Source of the DNA: Bradyrhizobium sp. LLZ17
GTDB taxonomy: Bacteria; Pseudomonadota; Alphaproteobacteria; Rhizobiales; Xanthobacteraceae
Assembly (NCBI RefSeq): GCF_041200145.1
Contig: NZ_CP165734.1
Coordinates: 6,987,001-7,051,000 of the forward strand
Direction of reading: 5' to 3'
Length of the DNA stretch: 64,000 nucleotides
Below, piece after piece: positions 8,994-17,452 of this stretch. Below the pieces are notes generated by a model. It saw only the letters and a list, made by a program, of their open reading frames with translations, had not been told where the DNA came from and did not search any database. Both the position numbers and the translations under genes were made by a program. Each line of letters begins with the position of its first letter. Position 1 is the first letter of the stretch.

Positions 8994-9751
8994 CTCTGGC
9001 TTTCTGGAAAAGGGGAGTGCGGGAGAGGCGGGTACTCTCCGAGACAAACTCTGCGAAAGGGCATTTATTCCAGCCTATCTGCGGCCAATCCGCCGCCGAC
9101 AAGCGATAGACGCGTCCGCAAATGTGATCCACACCCGATTGATGCCGCTTGACAGTTTTGTGTCACGGGAGGACCATCCAAGCGGTCGCGAACAAGCGAC
9201 AAGGTCCACATCGAGAGCAAGGGGAGGTCTATGACACCACCTCCGCAGAACCCGCCGCGTTGAATGCGATGGAGCTCATTCGGACTATCGCATAGCGGCA
9301 GAAACGCGAACGGCACGCCGGGTCAAGGTCTAGAGGGCTGCATCAGTAAGGCAGAGCCCCTACCTGCCCGGCGCTGTGCTTTCTTGCAAGGCGCTCGTCG
9401 TGTCAGATGTCTTCGTGTCGGATTCCTTGGCGCGAGCTAACTGCCGGACGAGGTAACTGGCGCAAATATCCCGATTTCCTTCACTCCTCCTCCTCCTCGC
9501 CGTCATTCCGGGTCCGATTCCCGGAATGACGGGAGAGAATCTCTGTGCCCCCCGGCATTCGAGCTGCCGCTCGTCTTCGTTGAGCCGCGGTTTTGCATTT
9601 TGCGTTGCGGCAAATGCCAAGAGATTGTCGCCTCATCGGCAAACTTCCGACACAGGACGCGGGCGAATAACGCCAATCCGACATGACGCATGCGTTTCGG
9701 CGGTGGCGATTCCGACTCCGCCGGAGCGCATCTATTTTTTAAGGAATCCTC
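8994..9751. other. intergenic region without a convincing gene
   Basis: About 760 bases between the divergent MBL hydrolase and MscS genes. Short frames on both strands have no recognisable domain and no good ribosome site. The only structure I see is the small palindrome at 9501-9531. Promoters for both flanking genes must lie here, but none is clear enough to place. Confidence 0.5.
9501..9531. repeat. short cgtcattccggg palindrome
   Basis: Perfect 12-base inverted arms cgtcattccggg (9501-9512) and cccggaatgacg (9520-9531) around a 7-base loop. It is the short version of the longer repeats at 40770, 54380 and 56465 in this window. Confidence 0.8.
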
Positions 9752-12082
9752 GTGTCGCATAAGCTTGCCCGGGCGCTTCTCGCCGCTCTCTTCCTCGTCA
9801 TCTCATCCTTCTCCGGCGCTCGCGCCGAGCCGGCCGCGGCTGCGGCCAACCAAGCGGCCGCGCTGTCGCCGGACGAGGCCAGGCGCGCGCTGGAGACGCT
9901 TCAGGACGACAAGAAGCGCGCGCAGATGATCGAGACCTTGCGTGCGATCGCGAGCGCCTCGGGTCCGCAGCAGCCTGCGCCCGAGCAGACATCAGCGATC
10001 CCGCTCGCAGCCGACGGCCTCGGTGCGCAACTCCTGCTCAGCGTGTCCGAGGAGATCGGCGAGATTTCGCGCGAGGTCGCCGATATGGCCCGAACGCTCA
10101 CGCATTTCCCCGCGTTCTATTACTGGGTGGTTCGGACCGCGAATGACCCTGCCGCCTATGATCTCCTGATCGAGATCGCCTGGAAGCTCGCGCTGGTGTT
10201 CGGCTGCGCCCTCGCGGCAGAGTGGGTGATCTTCCGCCTGATGCGGCGCCCCCTGGCATACCTCGAACGGCGCGCGCCGCAAAACGCGCGCCTGCCGGCG
10301 CAAGTGCTGCCCATTGCCGATCCGCCGTCATCGGTGGCCGACGTCACGTCTTTGCCTGAATTGCACAAGCGCCGCCACAGTCTCGCGCGTGCCTGGCAAT
10401 TGTTGCTGCGACTGCCCTTCGTGTTCGGACGCCTCGTGCTCGAACTGCTCCCGGTATTCTTCTTTGTCGGCGTGGCGACGGCGCTGCTCGGAACCGAGAT
10501 CGGCGATCCCGCAACCGTCCGCCTCGTGATCCTCGCGGTGGCGAACGCCTATGCTTTCTCGCGCGGACTCATCTGCGTCGTGCGTGCGCTGGCAGGTCCG
10601 TTCGGCCTGTTTCCGGTCCGCGCCGAGACTGCCGCCTATGTCGAGATCTGGGCGCGCCGCATCGTCGGCTTCGGCGTGTCCGGCATCGCCTTCGCCAATG
10701 TGGCGCTGCTGCTCGGCCTGCATCGCGCCGGCTACGCGGCGCTGCTGCGCATGGTGATGCTGGTCGTGCATCTGTTCATCGCCGTCATCATCCTGCAATG
10801 CCGCCGCCAGGTCGCCGACGCCATTCGCGCACCGGCCGGCCGGCAGGGCATCGCGGCGGGGCTGCGCAACCGCATCGCGGGCGGCTGGCATTATCTCGCC
10901 ATCGCGCTCGATCTCGCGCTGTGGACGGTGTGGGCGCTCAACATCCGCAACGGCTACTCACTGCTGCTGCAATATTTCGTCGGCACGATCGCGGTGGCGC
11001 TGGTCACGCGGATCGCCATCATGGTGACGCTGGGCCTGATCGACCGCGGCTTTCGCATCAATCCCGAGATACTTCAGCGCTTTCCAGGGCTGGAGATCCG
11101 CGCCAACCGCTATCTGCCGCTGCTGCGAAAGATCGTCTCGGGCGTCATCGCCTTTATCGGCGTCGTCGCCGTGCTCGAAGTCTGGGGTGTCGACGCCATC
11201 GTCTGGTTCTATGGCGGCCAGATCGGCAGCCGGCTGCTCTCCGCCGTGGCGACGATCGGCGTTGCCGTGTTCATCGCCGCGGCGATCTGGGAAGCCAGCA
11301 ACGCGTTGCTGGATCGCCAGATCAATACGCTGTCGCGGGACGGGCACTATGCCCGCGCCGCGCGGCTGCGCACCTTCCAGCCGATGCTGCGGACTGCGTT
11401 GCTGTGCGTGATCGCAACCGTCGTCGGCCTCACCGCGTTGAGCGAGATCGGCGTCAATGTCGCGCCGCTGCTCGCGGGTGCCGGCATTGTCGGCATCGCC
11501 ATCGGCTTCGGCTCGCAGAAGCTGGTGCAGGATCTCATCACCGGGCTGTTCCTGTTGCTGGAGAACACGGTGCAAGTCGGCGACACCGTCAGCGTGTCGG
11601 GCCTCACCGGGGTGGTCGAGAACGTCTCGATCCGCACCATTCGGCTCCGCGCCGGCGACGGCGCCGTGCACATCGTGCCGTTCAGCGCGGTGACGACCAT
11701 CACCAATGCCAGCCGTGGCGCCGGCAACGCATCCGTCAGCGTCAACGTCGCCTACAAGGAGGACACCGACCGCGCCGGGCAGATCCTCAAGGACATCGTC
11801 GACGAGATGCGCCGCGAGCCGGAATTCCGTGGATTAATCCGCGGTGACCTCGAGCTCTGGGGCATCGACAAGGTCGACGGCGCGATGGTGTCGATTGTCG
11901 GCCAGATCCGGTGCACCGAGACGGGCCGCTGGCCGGTCCAGCGCGAATTCAACCGCCGCATGAAGCAACGTTTCCAGCAGCACGGCATCGAAATCGCATC
12001 CGCCACCCAGACGATTTTGATGCACGTTGCGCCCCCGGCCGATGTCGCCACAAACCTGACGCCACGGCGGGCGGCGGGATAA
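9752..12082 (+). CDS. large MscS-family mechanosensitive ion channel
   Basis: Inner-membrane channel of 776 residues that opens under membrane tension and releases solutes. GTG start with ribosome site aagga (9741-9745). A signal peptide (to about residue 26, GARAEP) leads into a periplasmic helical part rich in Ala, Gln and Glu, then about ten membrane segments. The conserved MscS pore and beta domain is at about residues 560-650: PLLAGAGIVGIAIGFGSQ, then QDLITGLFLLLEN and VGDTVSVSGLTGVVENVSIRTI. The size resembles the multi-helix MscS subfamily such as YbiO/MscM rather than the 286-residue MscS. It is monocistronic. Confidence 0.92.
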   Translation: MSHKLARALLAALFLVISSFSGARAEPAAAAANQAAALSPDEARRALETLQDDKKRAQMIETLRAIASASGPQQPAPEQTSAIPLAADGLGAQLLLSVSEEIGEISREVADMARTLTHFPAFYYWVVRTANDPAAYDLLIEIAWKLALVFGCALAAEWVIFRLMRRPLAYLERRAPQNARLPAQVLPIADPPSSVADVTSLPELHKRRHSLARAWQLLLRLPFVFGRLVLELLPVFFFVGVATALLGTEIGDPATVRLVILAVANAYAFSRGLICVVRALAGPFGLFPVRAETAAYVEIWARRIVGFGVSGIAFANVALLLGLHRAGYAALLRMVMLVVHLFIAVIILQCRRQVADAIRAPAGRQGIAAGLRNRIAGGWHYLAIALDLALWTVWALNIRNGYSLLLQYFVGTIAVALVTRIAIMVTLGLIDRGFRINPEILQRFPGLEIRANRYLPLLRKIVSGVIAFIGVVAVLEVWGVDAIVWFYGGQIGSRLLSAVATIGVAVFIAAAIWEASNALLDRQINTLSRDGHYARAARLRTFQPMLRTALLCVIATVVGLTALSEIGVNVAPLLAGAGIVGIAIGFGSQKLVQDLITGLFLLLENTVQVGDTVSVSGLTGVVENVSIRTIRLRAGDGAVHIVPFSAVTTITNASRGAGNASVSVNVAYKEDTDRAGQILKDIVDEMRREPEFRGLIRGDLELWGIDKVDGAMVSIVGQIRCTETGRWPVQREFNRRMKQRFQQHGIEIASATQTILMHVAPPADVATNLTPRRAAG

Positions 12083-12154
12083 ATTCCGGCTTGTCTCCGC
12101 TCAGTTGGCGGCGTTCACTCGGACGAGGCGGGCCCGGCCAGGCCTCATCACAAG

Positions 12155-12276
12155 CCCTCATCCTGAGGGCCCGCCAAAGGCGGGCGTCTCGAAGGATGCG
12201 CTGCGAGCCGGGGTCTTCGTGGTTCGAGACGCGCGGAGACGCGCTCCTCACCATGAGGAGAGGGAGCGTCGCCCTG
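12155..12276. repeat. intergenic repeat with gcccgcc hairpin and cctcatcctgagg / cctcaccatgagg ends
   Basis: Part of the 343-base gap 12083-12425. It contains a near-palindromic cctcatcctgagg, the hairpin gcccgccaaaggcgggc (12169-12185), ggttcgagacgcg and cctcaccatgagg. I recall this type as a common dispersed non-coding repeat of Bradyrhizobium/Rhodopseudomonas genomes. I see no gene in the gap. Confidence 0.6.
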
Positions 12277-12425
12277 TTAACCCTTGCATCGCGCGCTGCG
12301 ATCTGCACTAAAATTCTCGCTGCGGTGCGAGATCACAATCGCGGCCTGCGAGGCAACGTCCTTGATCTCAACTGAGCACTGGCCGACAATGCTTCCCCTT
12401 CAATAAGAAATTCCGTGGGGGATTC

Positions 12426-14078
12426 GTGAATAGACTTGCCCGCGTCGTTGCCCAAACGACATCGCCCGATCCCGCTCACGGCATGGCGCTGCTGCGCGAT
12501 CCCCTCCTCAACAAGGGCACCGCCTTCACGGAAGCGGAGCGCGGTGCGCTCGGCTTGCGCGGCCTGTTGCCGCCATGTGTGCTGACGATCGAGACGCAGG
12601 TCGAGCGCGTGCTCACCAATCTGCGCGCGCTGCCGACCGATTTGGAGAAATACGTCGCGCTCAATGCGCTGCACGACCGCAACGAGGCGCTGTTCTTCCG
12701 CGTCGTCGTCGACAATATCGACGAGATCCAGCCGATCATCTACACGCCGACCGTTGGGCTGGCCTGCCAGAAATACGGCCTGATCTTCCAGCGGCCGCGC
12801 GGCATGTTCATCTCCTCGCGCGATCGCGGCCAGATCGGCGAGATCCTGAAGAACTGGCCTTATCCGGCCAAACTCATCGTCGTGACCGATGGCGAGCGCA
12901 TCCTCGGTCTCGGCGATCTTGGTGCCAATGGCATGGGCATCCCCGTTGGAAAGCTCGCGCTCTATTCGGCCTGTGCCGGGGTGCATCCCGAGCATTGCCT
13001 GCCGATCGTGCTCGACGTCGGCACCAACAACGAGGAGCTTCTGAACGATCCCTATTATCTCGGCCTGTGCGAGCGGCGGCTCACGGGCGCAGCCTATGAC
13101 AGTTTCGTCGACGAATTCATGGTTGCCGCGCGAAAGACGTTTCCGGGCGTGCTGATCCAGTTCGAGGATTTCGCCAATCACTCGGCGTTCAAGCTGCTGC
13201 ACAAGTACCGCGACGAGACCTGCGTCTTCAATGACGACATCCAGGGCACCGCGGCGGTGGCGCTCGCCGGTTTGTTTTCGGCGCTGCGCATCTCCGGCGG
13301 GAAGCTGAGTGAGCAGCGCATCCTGTTCCTGGGCGCGGGCGAGGCCGCAACCGGCATCGCCGATCTCGTGGTCTCCGCGATGATGGCGGAGGGCGCCACC
13401 GAGGCCGAAGCGCTCCGGCGCAACTGGCTGGTGGATTCCCGCGGGCTCGTCGTCAGCGGCCGCGCCGGCCTTTCGGGCCACAAGCTCCGCTATGCGCATA
13501 CCGAGCAGGCGCCGATCACCGATTTCCTCACCGCGATCAAGACGCTGAAGCCGACGGCGATTATCGGCGTTGCCGCGGTCGGCGGTGCGTTCACGCCCGA
13601 GGTGCTGAAGGCGATGGCCGAACTCAACGAGCATCCGATCGTGTTCGCGCTGTCCAACCCGACCTCGAAGGCCGAGTGCTCGGCGGAGGATGCCTATCGC
13701 TACACCGCAGGCCGCGCGCTGTTCGCCTGCGGCAGCCCCTACGACCCGGTGACGCTCAACGGCCGCACCTTCGTGCCGCGGCAGGGCAACAACTCCTACA
13801 TCTTCCCGGGCGTCGGCCTCGGCGTCATCGCCAGCCGATCGCGGTTAGTCACGGACGAGATGTTCATGGCGGCGGCCCATTCGCTCGCCAACTGCGTCGG
13901 CAAGGACGACCTCGCACAGGGCAGTCTCTATCCGGCATTGCCGCAGATCCGCGAGGTCTCCATCGGGATTGCCGCTGCGGTCGCGGACGTCGCCTATCAG
14001 CGTGGATTGGCCGACGGTCCCGCGCCGAACGACGTCAAGGCGCTGGTCCAATCGCAAATGTACGAGCCGCGGTACTGA
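12426..14078 (+). CDS. NAD-dependent malic enzyme
   Basis: Cytoplasmic enzyme of 550 residues that oxidatively decarboxylates malate to pyruvate; in rhizobia it links dicarboxylates to acetyl-CoA. GTG start at 12426. The catalytic Tyr region YTPTVG is at about residue 105, followed by RPRGMFIS, the conserved GERILGLGDLGANGMGIPVGKLALY, metal-binding FEDFANHSAF, FNDDIQGTAAV, and the nucleotide-binding FLGAGEAATGIAD at about residue 303. Length and sequence match the SfcA/MaeA class (about 550-565), not the larger DME proteins fused to a phosphotransacetylase-like domain. It is monocistronic. Confidence 0.93.
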   Translation: MNRLARVVAQTTSPDPAHGMALLRDPLLNKGTAFTEAERGALGLRGLLPPCVLTIETQVERVLTNLRALPTDLEKYVALNALHDRNEALFFRVVVDNIDEIQPIIYTPTVGLACQKYGLIFQRPRGMFISSRDRGQIGEILKNWPYPAKLIVVTDGERILGLGDLGANGMGIPVGKLALYSACAGVHPEHCLPIVLDVGTNNEELLNDPYYLGLCERRLTGAAYDSFVDEFMVAARKTFPGVLIQFEDFANHSAFKLLHKYRDETCVFNDDIQGTAAVALAGLFSALRISGGKLSEQRILFLGAGEAATGIADLVVSAMMAEGATEAEALRRNWLVDSRGLVVSGRAGLSGHKLRYAHTEQAPITDFLTAIKTLKPTAIIGVAAVGGAFTPEVLKAMAELNEHPIVFALSNPTSKAECSAEDAYRYTAGRALFACGSPYDPVTLNGRTFVPRQGNNSYIFPGVGLGVIASRSRLVTDEMFMAAAHSLANCVGKDDLAQGSLYPALPQIREVSIGIAAAVADVAYQRGLADGPAPNDVKALVQSQMYEPRY

Positions 14079-14124
14079 CGTCTGACGACTTTTGACTGAC
14101 TCGATCTGGCGGCTGGCTCGGTCA

Positions 14125-14241
14125 CCTCTCCCGCTTGCGGGAGAGGTCGGCGCACTTGCGCCGGGTGAGGGCTCTATCCTCTTGGGGAGTCCCACTGCGG
14201 AGACACCCTCACCCCAACCCTCTCCCGCAAGCGGGAGAGGG
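14125..14241. repeat. palindromic repeat, ctctcccgc...gcgggagag family
   Basis: A 22-base palindrome cctctcccgc/gcgggagagg (14125-14146) and a second one at 14218-14241 bracket a segment with gccgggtgagggctc. The same architecture, with divergent arms, recurs at 43606-43750, so this is a dispersed intergenic element. It fills most of the gap before the BlaI-like gene. Confidence 0.75.
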
Positions 14242-14314
14242 AGCGCACCGCCCTCGCAGGTCGCAACGCGCCTCATCAGGGCAGCACGGCGATACTATTC
14301 CAGGTAGAATGCCG

Positions 14315-14356
14315 TTGCGCGGCACGATCCTATATGCGACGATCTGTAGCATACGA
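14315..14356 (+). promoter_or_regulatory. promoter with candidate BlaI-type operator before the blaI-like gene
   Basis: Candidate -35 ttgcgc (14315-14320), extended -10 tg-c-gacgat (14335-14343) and, immediately downstream, gtagcatacg (14346-14355). The same ten bases stand at exactly the same distance (31) from a ttgcaa -35 in front of the DUF1800 gene. The arms gta/tac around gca form a short dyad, as expected for a BlaI-type dimer site overlapping the transcription start. The operator role is inferred. Confidence 0.55.
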
Positions 14357-14382
14357 GAACTCAAGCTGCTGGGTAGGCCACC

Positions 14383-14774
14383 ATGGACGATCGTTTGCCC
14401 GACCTGGGCGACCTCGAGCACGAGGTCATGCAACTGGTTTGGGCCCATGGTCCGGTGACGGCCGAGGTCGTGCGCGAGCGGCTGTCGCGGCCGCTGAAGG
14501 ATCGACCGTGCGCACGGTGCTGCGCCGGCTGGAAGAAAAGGGCTATGCGAACCACACCGTGGACGGTCGAACCTATGTCTACCACGCTGCCGAACCACGG
14601 GCGCAGGTCGCGGCCAAGGCGGTGCAGCGGATTGTCGACTGGTTCTGCAACGGCTCGATGGAAGAGGTCCTTGTCGGCATGGTCGACAACGCGATGCTCG
14701 ACCAGCAGCAATTGCGCACACTGGCCGACCAGGTCGCCAAGGCGAAGAAGGCGAGGGGAGTGAAGAAAGAATGA
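14383..14774 (+). pseudogene. BlaI/MecI/CopY-family transcriptional repressor, frameshifted
   Basis: Winged-helix repressor normally released when its partner M56 protease is activated. The first 40 codons from ATG 14383 read MDDRLPDLGDLEHEVMQLVW...PVTAEVVRERL; the continuation STVRTVLRRLEEKGYANHTVDGRTYVYHA is in another frame up to the TGA 14772-14774. Inserting one t at about 14502 (gat-tcg where the sequence has gatcg) restores a continuous protein of about 130 residues, the usual BlaI size. Its stop overlaps the ATG of the M56 gene, as in blaI-blaR1 operons. The single missing base may be a sequencing error. Confidence 0.85.
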
Positions 14775-17290
14775 TCGCAACTCTGGCTGAGGCGGCGCTA
14801 CGCTCCTTCGTGCTGGGAGGCGTCGTCTGGTTCGGTCTCAACCTGTTTCGGGTGCGCAATCCGCACGTCCATATGACGGCGTGGGTCGTCGTGCTGCTGG
14901 CATCGCTGGCGATGCCTTTCGTGATGCATTGGCCGACGCTCACGGTCGATCGCCTGCCCCTGTCCCTGCCGATGGCGGACGAACTCTGGCCGGCCGATAT
15001 GTCGATGCTGGAGGCGCCGCAGCCGGCCTTGCCGGTTGCCCCCAGCACTGCCGTCGCGCTGCCGGTGAAAAGCGGTCCCTCGGTCCATTGGGGGTTGGTG
15101 GCGACGATCGTCTACGCCGGCGTCGCCTGCTTGCTGCTGCTGCGGCTGGCAATTGGCCTTTGCCTGACCTGGCGCCTGGCACGCGCGGCGAAGCCGATGC
15201 AGGCTCCGCACATGATCGATGCCGATGTTCGCGTCAGCCGCGACGTCGGCGGCCCCGTCACCTTCGGCTCGACCATTCTGGTGCCGCCGCAATTTTTCGG
15301 CTGGGACGCGAAAAAGCGCCTCGCAGTGCTCGCGCATGAGGGCGCGCATGTCGCCAACGGTGATTTCTACGTCCTGCTGCTTGCCTCGCTCAACCGCGTG
15401 GTGTTCTGGTTCAGCCCGTTCTCGTGGTGGCAGCTCGCGCATCTGGCCGAGCTTGCCGAGATCATCAGCGATGCCCAGGCGATCGAGGTGATCGAGGACC
15501 GGCTGTCCTATGCCGAAATCCTGCTCGACGTCGCAACCTCGGTGAAGCCGCGACCGATGGAGCTCGCGATGGCGCGGGTCGCGACCGTGCGTGCCCGCGT
15601 CGAGCGCATCATCACGGCCGCTGCGCTGCCCGTTGCCGTCGGTTGGCGCAAACGGCTGTGGATCGCGGCGGCGATCGTGCCGGTCGTCATCGTCTCCACC
15701 GGCATGATCGCCTATCGCACGCCGGACCCGGCGCCGTTCGCAACAAATCTCGGTGAAGAGCCGGCGCAGCATTATCGTCCGTTCGTCAATTTCTACGCCA
15801 TGGGGCCCGCCTCGGTGTTCGCCGTCTTCCGCGACGGCGACGAGCTCTACGGCCAGCTCACCGGACAGCGCAAGCTGCGCCTGTCGATCGGCAATGACGG
15901 CACGGCCTCCTATGCGGGTTGGTTCGGCGAGATCACGTTCCCGCTCGATGCGGAGCGCAGATCCCCCGAGCTGATGCTGCATATGAACGGCCGCGACGTG
16001 CGCGCGGTGCGCGTTGCGAAAATGCCGCTGCCGGCCGCGGACCCGACCTCGCTCGATCAATATGCGGGCTGGTACAGGATCGCGCCCAACCGCGTGCTCA
16101 CCGTGCGCAGCGACGGCGATCGTCTGCAAGTGCAGGAAACCGGGCAGGGCGGATCGCAGGTTCTCGCCGAGGGCGCCGATGCGTTTTCCGTGCACGGCGA
16201 TCATCTCCTGATCTTCCTGCGCGACGAGCAAGCCAGAGTGTCGCGCGTGCTGGTCCACAGCGAGGTCTTCGGCGCGCGACTCGCACCGCGGATCGACGCA
16301 GCCGTGGCTCAGGCGGTCGAGGCCGACTTCGCCCGCCGCCTCGCCGAAGTTCCGGATCGATTCCGCGAGCAGGTCCCGGCCGCGGGCGGCAAGGAGATGA
16401 TCTTGCGCGGCATCGAGGACCTGCGCGCCGGCACGCCGAGCTACGATCGCATGAGCGCGCCGCTCGCCGCCAAGATCCACGGCCAGCTCGAGCAATTGCA
16501 CGCGACATTCGTCGCACTCGGCGCGATCGAGTCGATCTTCTTCCGCGGCGTCGGCCCCGGCGGCTATGACATCTACGGCGCGAAGTTCGCGAACGGTACG
16601 GCGGAATTCCGTCTGCTGCTCGAGCCCGACGGCAAGGCCGGCGACGTGACCTTCCGTGCCGACGGCAATGACGAACTCGGCGGCATCATGCCTTGCTCGG
16701 AGCAGGCGAACCTGCGCGGCCGCGCCGGCACCTCGCCGATCAGGATCATGGTCTATAACGAGCTGGGCGAGGACATCCAGGTCTTCAATCTCGACGCGGA
16801 CGGCAACCGCAAGACGCAGAGCGTGGTCAGGCCCAACATGAGCTGGGCCTCCCTGACCACCGTGAACGATCCCTGGGTGATCGCCGACAAGTCGGGACGT
16901 TGCCTCGAGGTCCTGGTGCCGGGCCGGCAGACCCGTTTCCACAATGTCGAGGCTTCGAGTCTCGGCGCGCGGCCGGGGCGCGCGGCACGGCGCGCCGTTC
17001 CGATCGCCAACGGCGAGGAGATGTTGCGGAGCTACATCGAAAGCGTCGGCAGGGGCCAGCCGGACTACGAGCGCATGACGTCGGAGGTCGCCGACATCAC
17101 GCGTCAGCAGCTTCCGTTCGACCAGGCGATCCTGACGCGGCTCGGCGCGTTGCGCGCGATTTCGTTCCGTGGCGTCACCGCGCTCGACAGCGACATCTAC
17201 ATCGCCCAGTTCGCCAACGGGTCGGCGGAGTGGCGCATCGGCGTCAGGAACGGCACCATCACCAAGATCGCGCTGGGGCCGAATTTCTAG
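14771..17290 (+). CDS. BlaR1-like M56 membrane metalloprotease with a VHL-beta-like C-terminal region
   Basis: Inner-membrane sensor protease of 839 residues. Membrane segments lie at about 11-28, 36-54, 106-133 and 295-315. The zinc motif HEGAH (HExxH) is at 189-193, and EIISDAQ with Glu230 looks like the third ligand (compare AEIACD in BlaR1). Instead of a penicillin-binding sensor domain, the region after residue 320 holds a beta-rich part with a lipocalin/DUF3471-like YAGWYRIAPNRVLTVRSDGDRL (431-452), then a 75-residue unit seen twice (541-617 and 748-825; shared features PxYxRM, FRGV, DIYxAxFANG, AExR). Between the copies lies a segment (about 654-722) resembling the beta domain of von Hippel-Lindau protein (VYNELGEDIQVFNLDADGN, PWVIADKSGRCLEVLVPG). 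ATGA overlap with the BlaI-like gene. Confidence 0.85.
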   Translation: MIATLAEAALRSFVLGGVVWFGLNLFRVRNPHVHMTAWVVVLLASLAMPFVMHWPTLTVDRLPLSLPMADELWPADMSMLEAPQPALPVAPSTAVALPVKSGPSVHWGLVATIVYAGVACLLLLRLAIGLCLTWRLARAAKPMQAPHMIDADVRVSRDVGGPVTFGSTILVPPQFFGWDAKKRLAVLAHEGAHVANGDFYVLLLASLNRVVFWFSPFSWWQLAHLAELAEIISDAQAIEVIEDRLSYAEILLDVATSVKPRPMELAMARVATVRARVERIITAAALPVAVGWRKRLWIAAAIVPVVIVSTGMIAYRTPDPAPFATNLGEEPAQHYRPFVNFYAMGPASVFAVFRDGDELYGQLTGQRKLRLSIGNDGTASYAGWFGEITFPLDAERRSPELMLHMNGRDVRAVRVAKMPLPAADPTSLDQYAGWYRIAPNRVLTVRSDGDRLQVQETGQGGSQVLAEGADAFSVHGDHLLIFLRDEQARVSRVLVHSEVFGARLAPRIDAAVAQAVEADFARRLAEVPDRFREQVPAAGGKEMILRGIEDLRAGTPSYDRMSAPLAAKIHGQLEQLHATFVALGAIESIFFRGVGPGGYDIYGAKFANGTAEFRLLLEPDGKAGDVTFRADGNDELGGIMPCSEQANLRGRAGTSPIRIMVYNELGEDIQVFNLDADGNRKTQSVVRPNMSWASLTTVNDPWVIADKSGRCLEVLVPGRQTRFHNVEASSLGARPGRAARRAVPIANGEEMLRSYIESVGRGQPDYERMTSEVADITRQQLPFDQAILTRLGALRAISFRGVTALDSDIYIAQFANGSAEWRIGVRNGTITKIALGPNF

Positions 17291-17348
17291 GCCTCTCCCG
17301 CGCATGCGCTGGATTACGGATGCGCGTTCGATCGGCTTCAATCTCCGC

Positions 17349-17391
17349 TTGCAAAGGCCTGGCTCAAGTGTTACGTTCCGTAGCATACGGA
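17349..17391 (+). promoter_or_regulatory. promoter with candidate BlaI-type operator before the DUF1800 gene
   Basis: Candidate -35 ttgcaa (17349-17354), extended -10 tg-t-tacgtt (17369-17377) and a perfect 15-base dyad tccgta-gca-tacgga (17377-17391). Its core gtagcatacg matches the site in front of the BlaI-like gene base for base and at the same spacing from the -35. This places the DUF1800-DUF1501 unit under the same repressor, by inference. Confidence 0.55.
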
Positions 17392-17452
17392 TCGTAGCTT
17401 GATGCGGCGACGTCGGCCGCCGTCGGACTGCTGGAAGAATCGGGCGTTCGTC

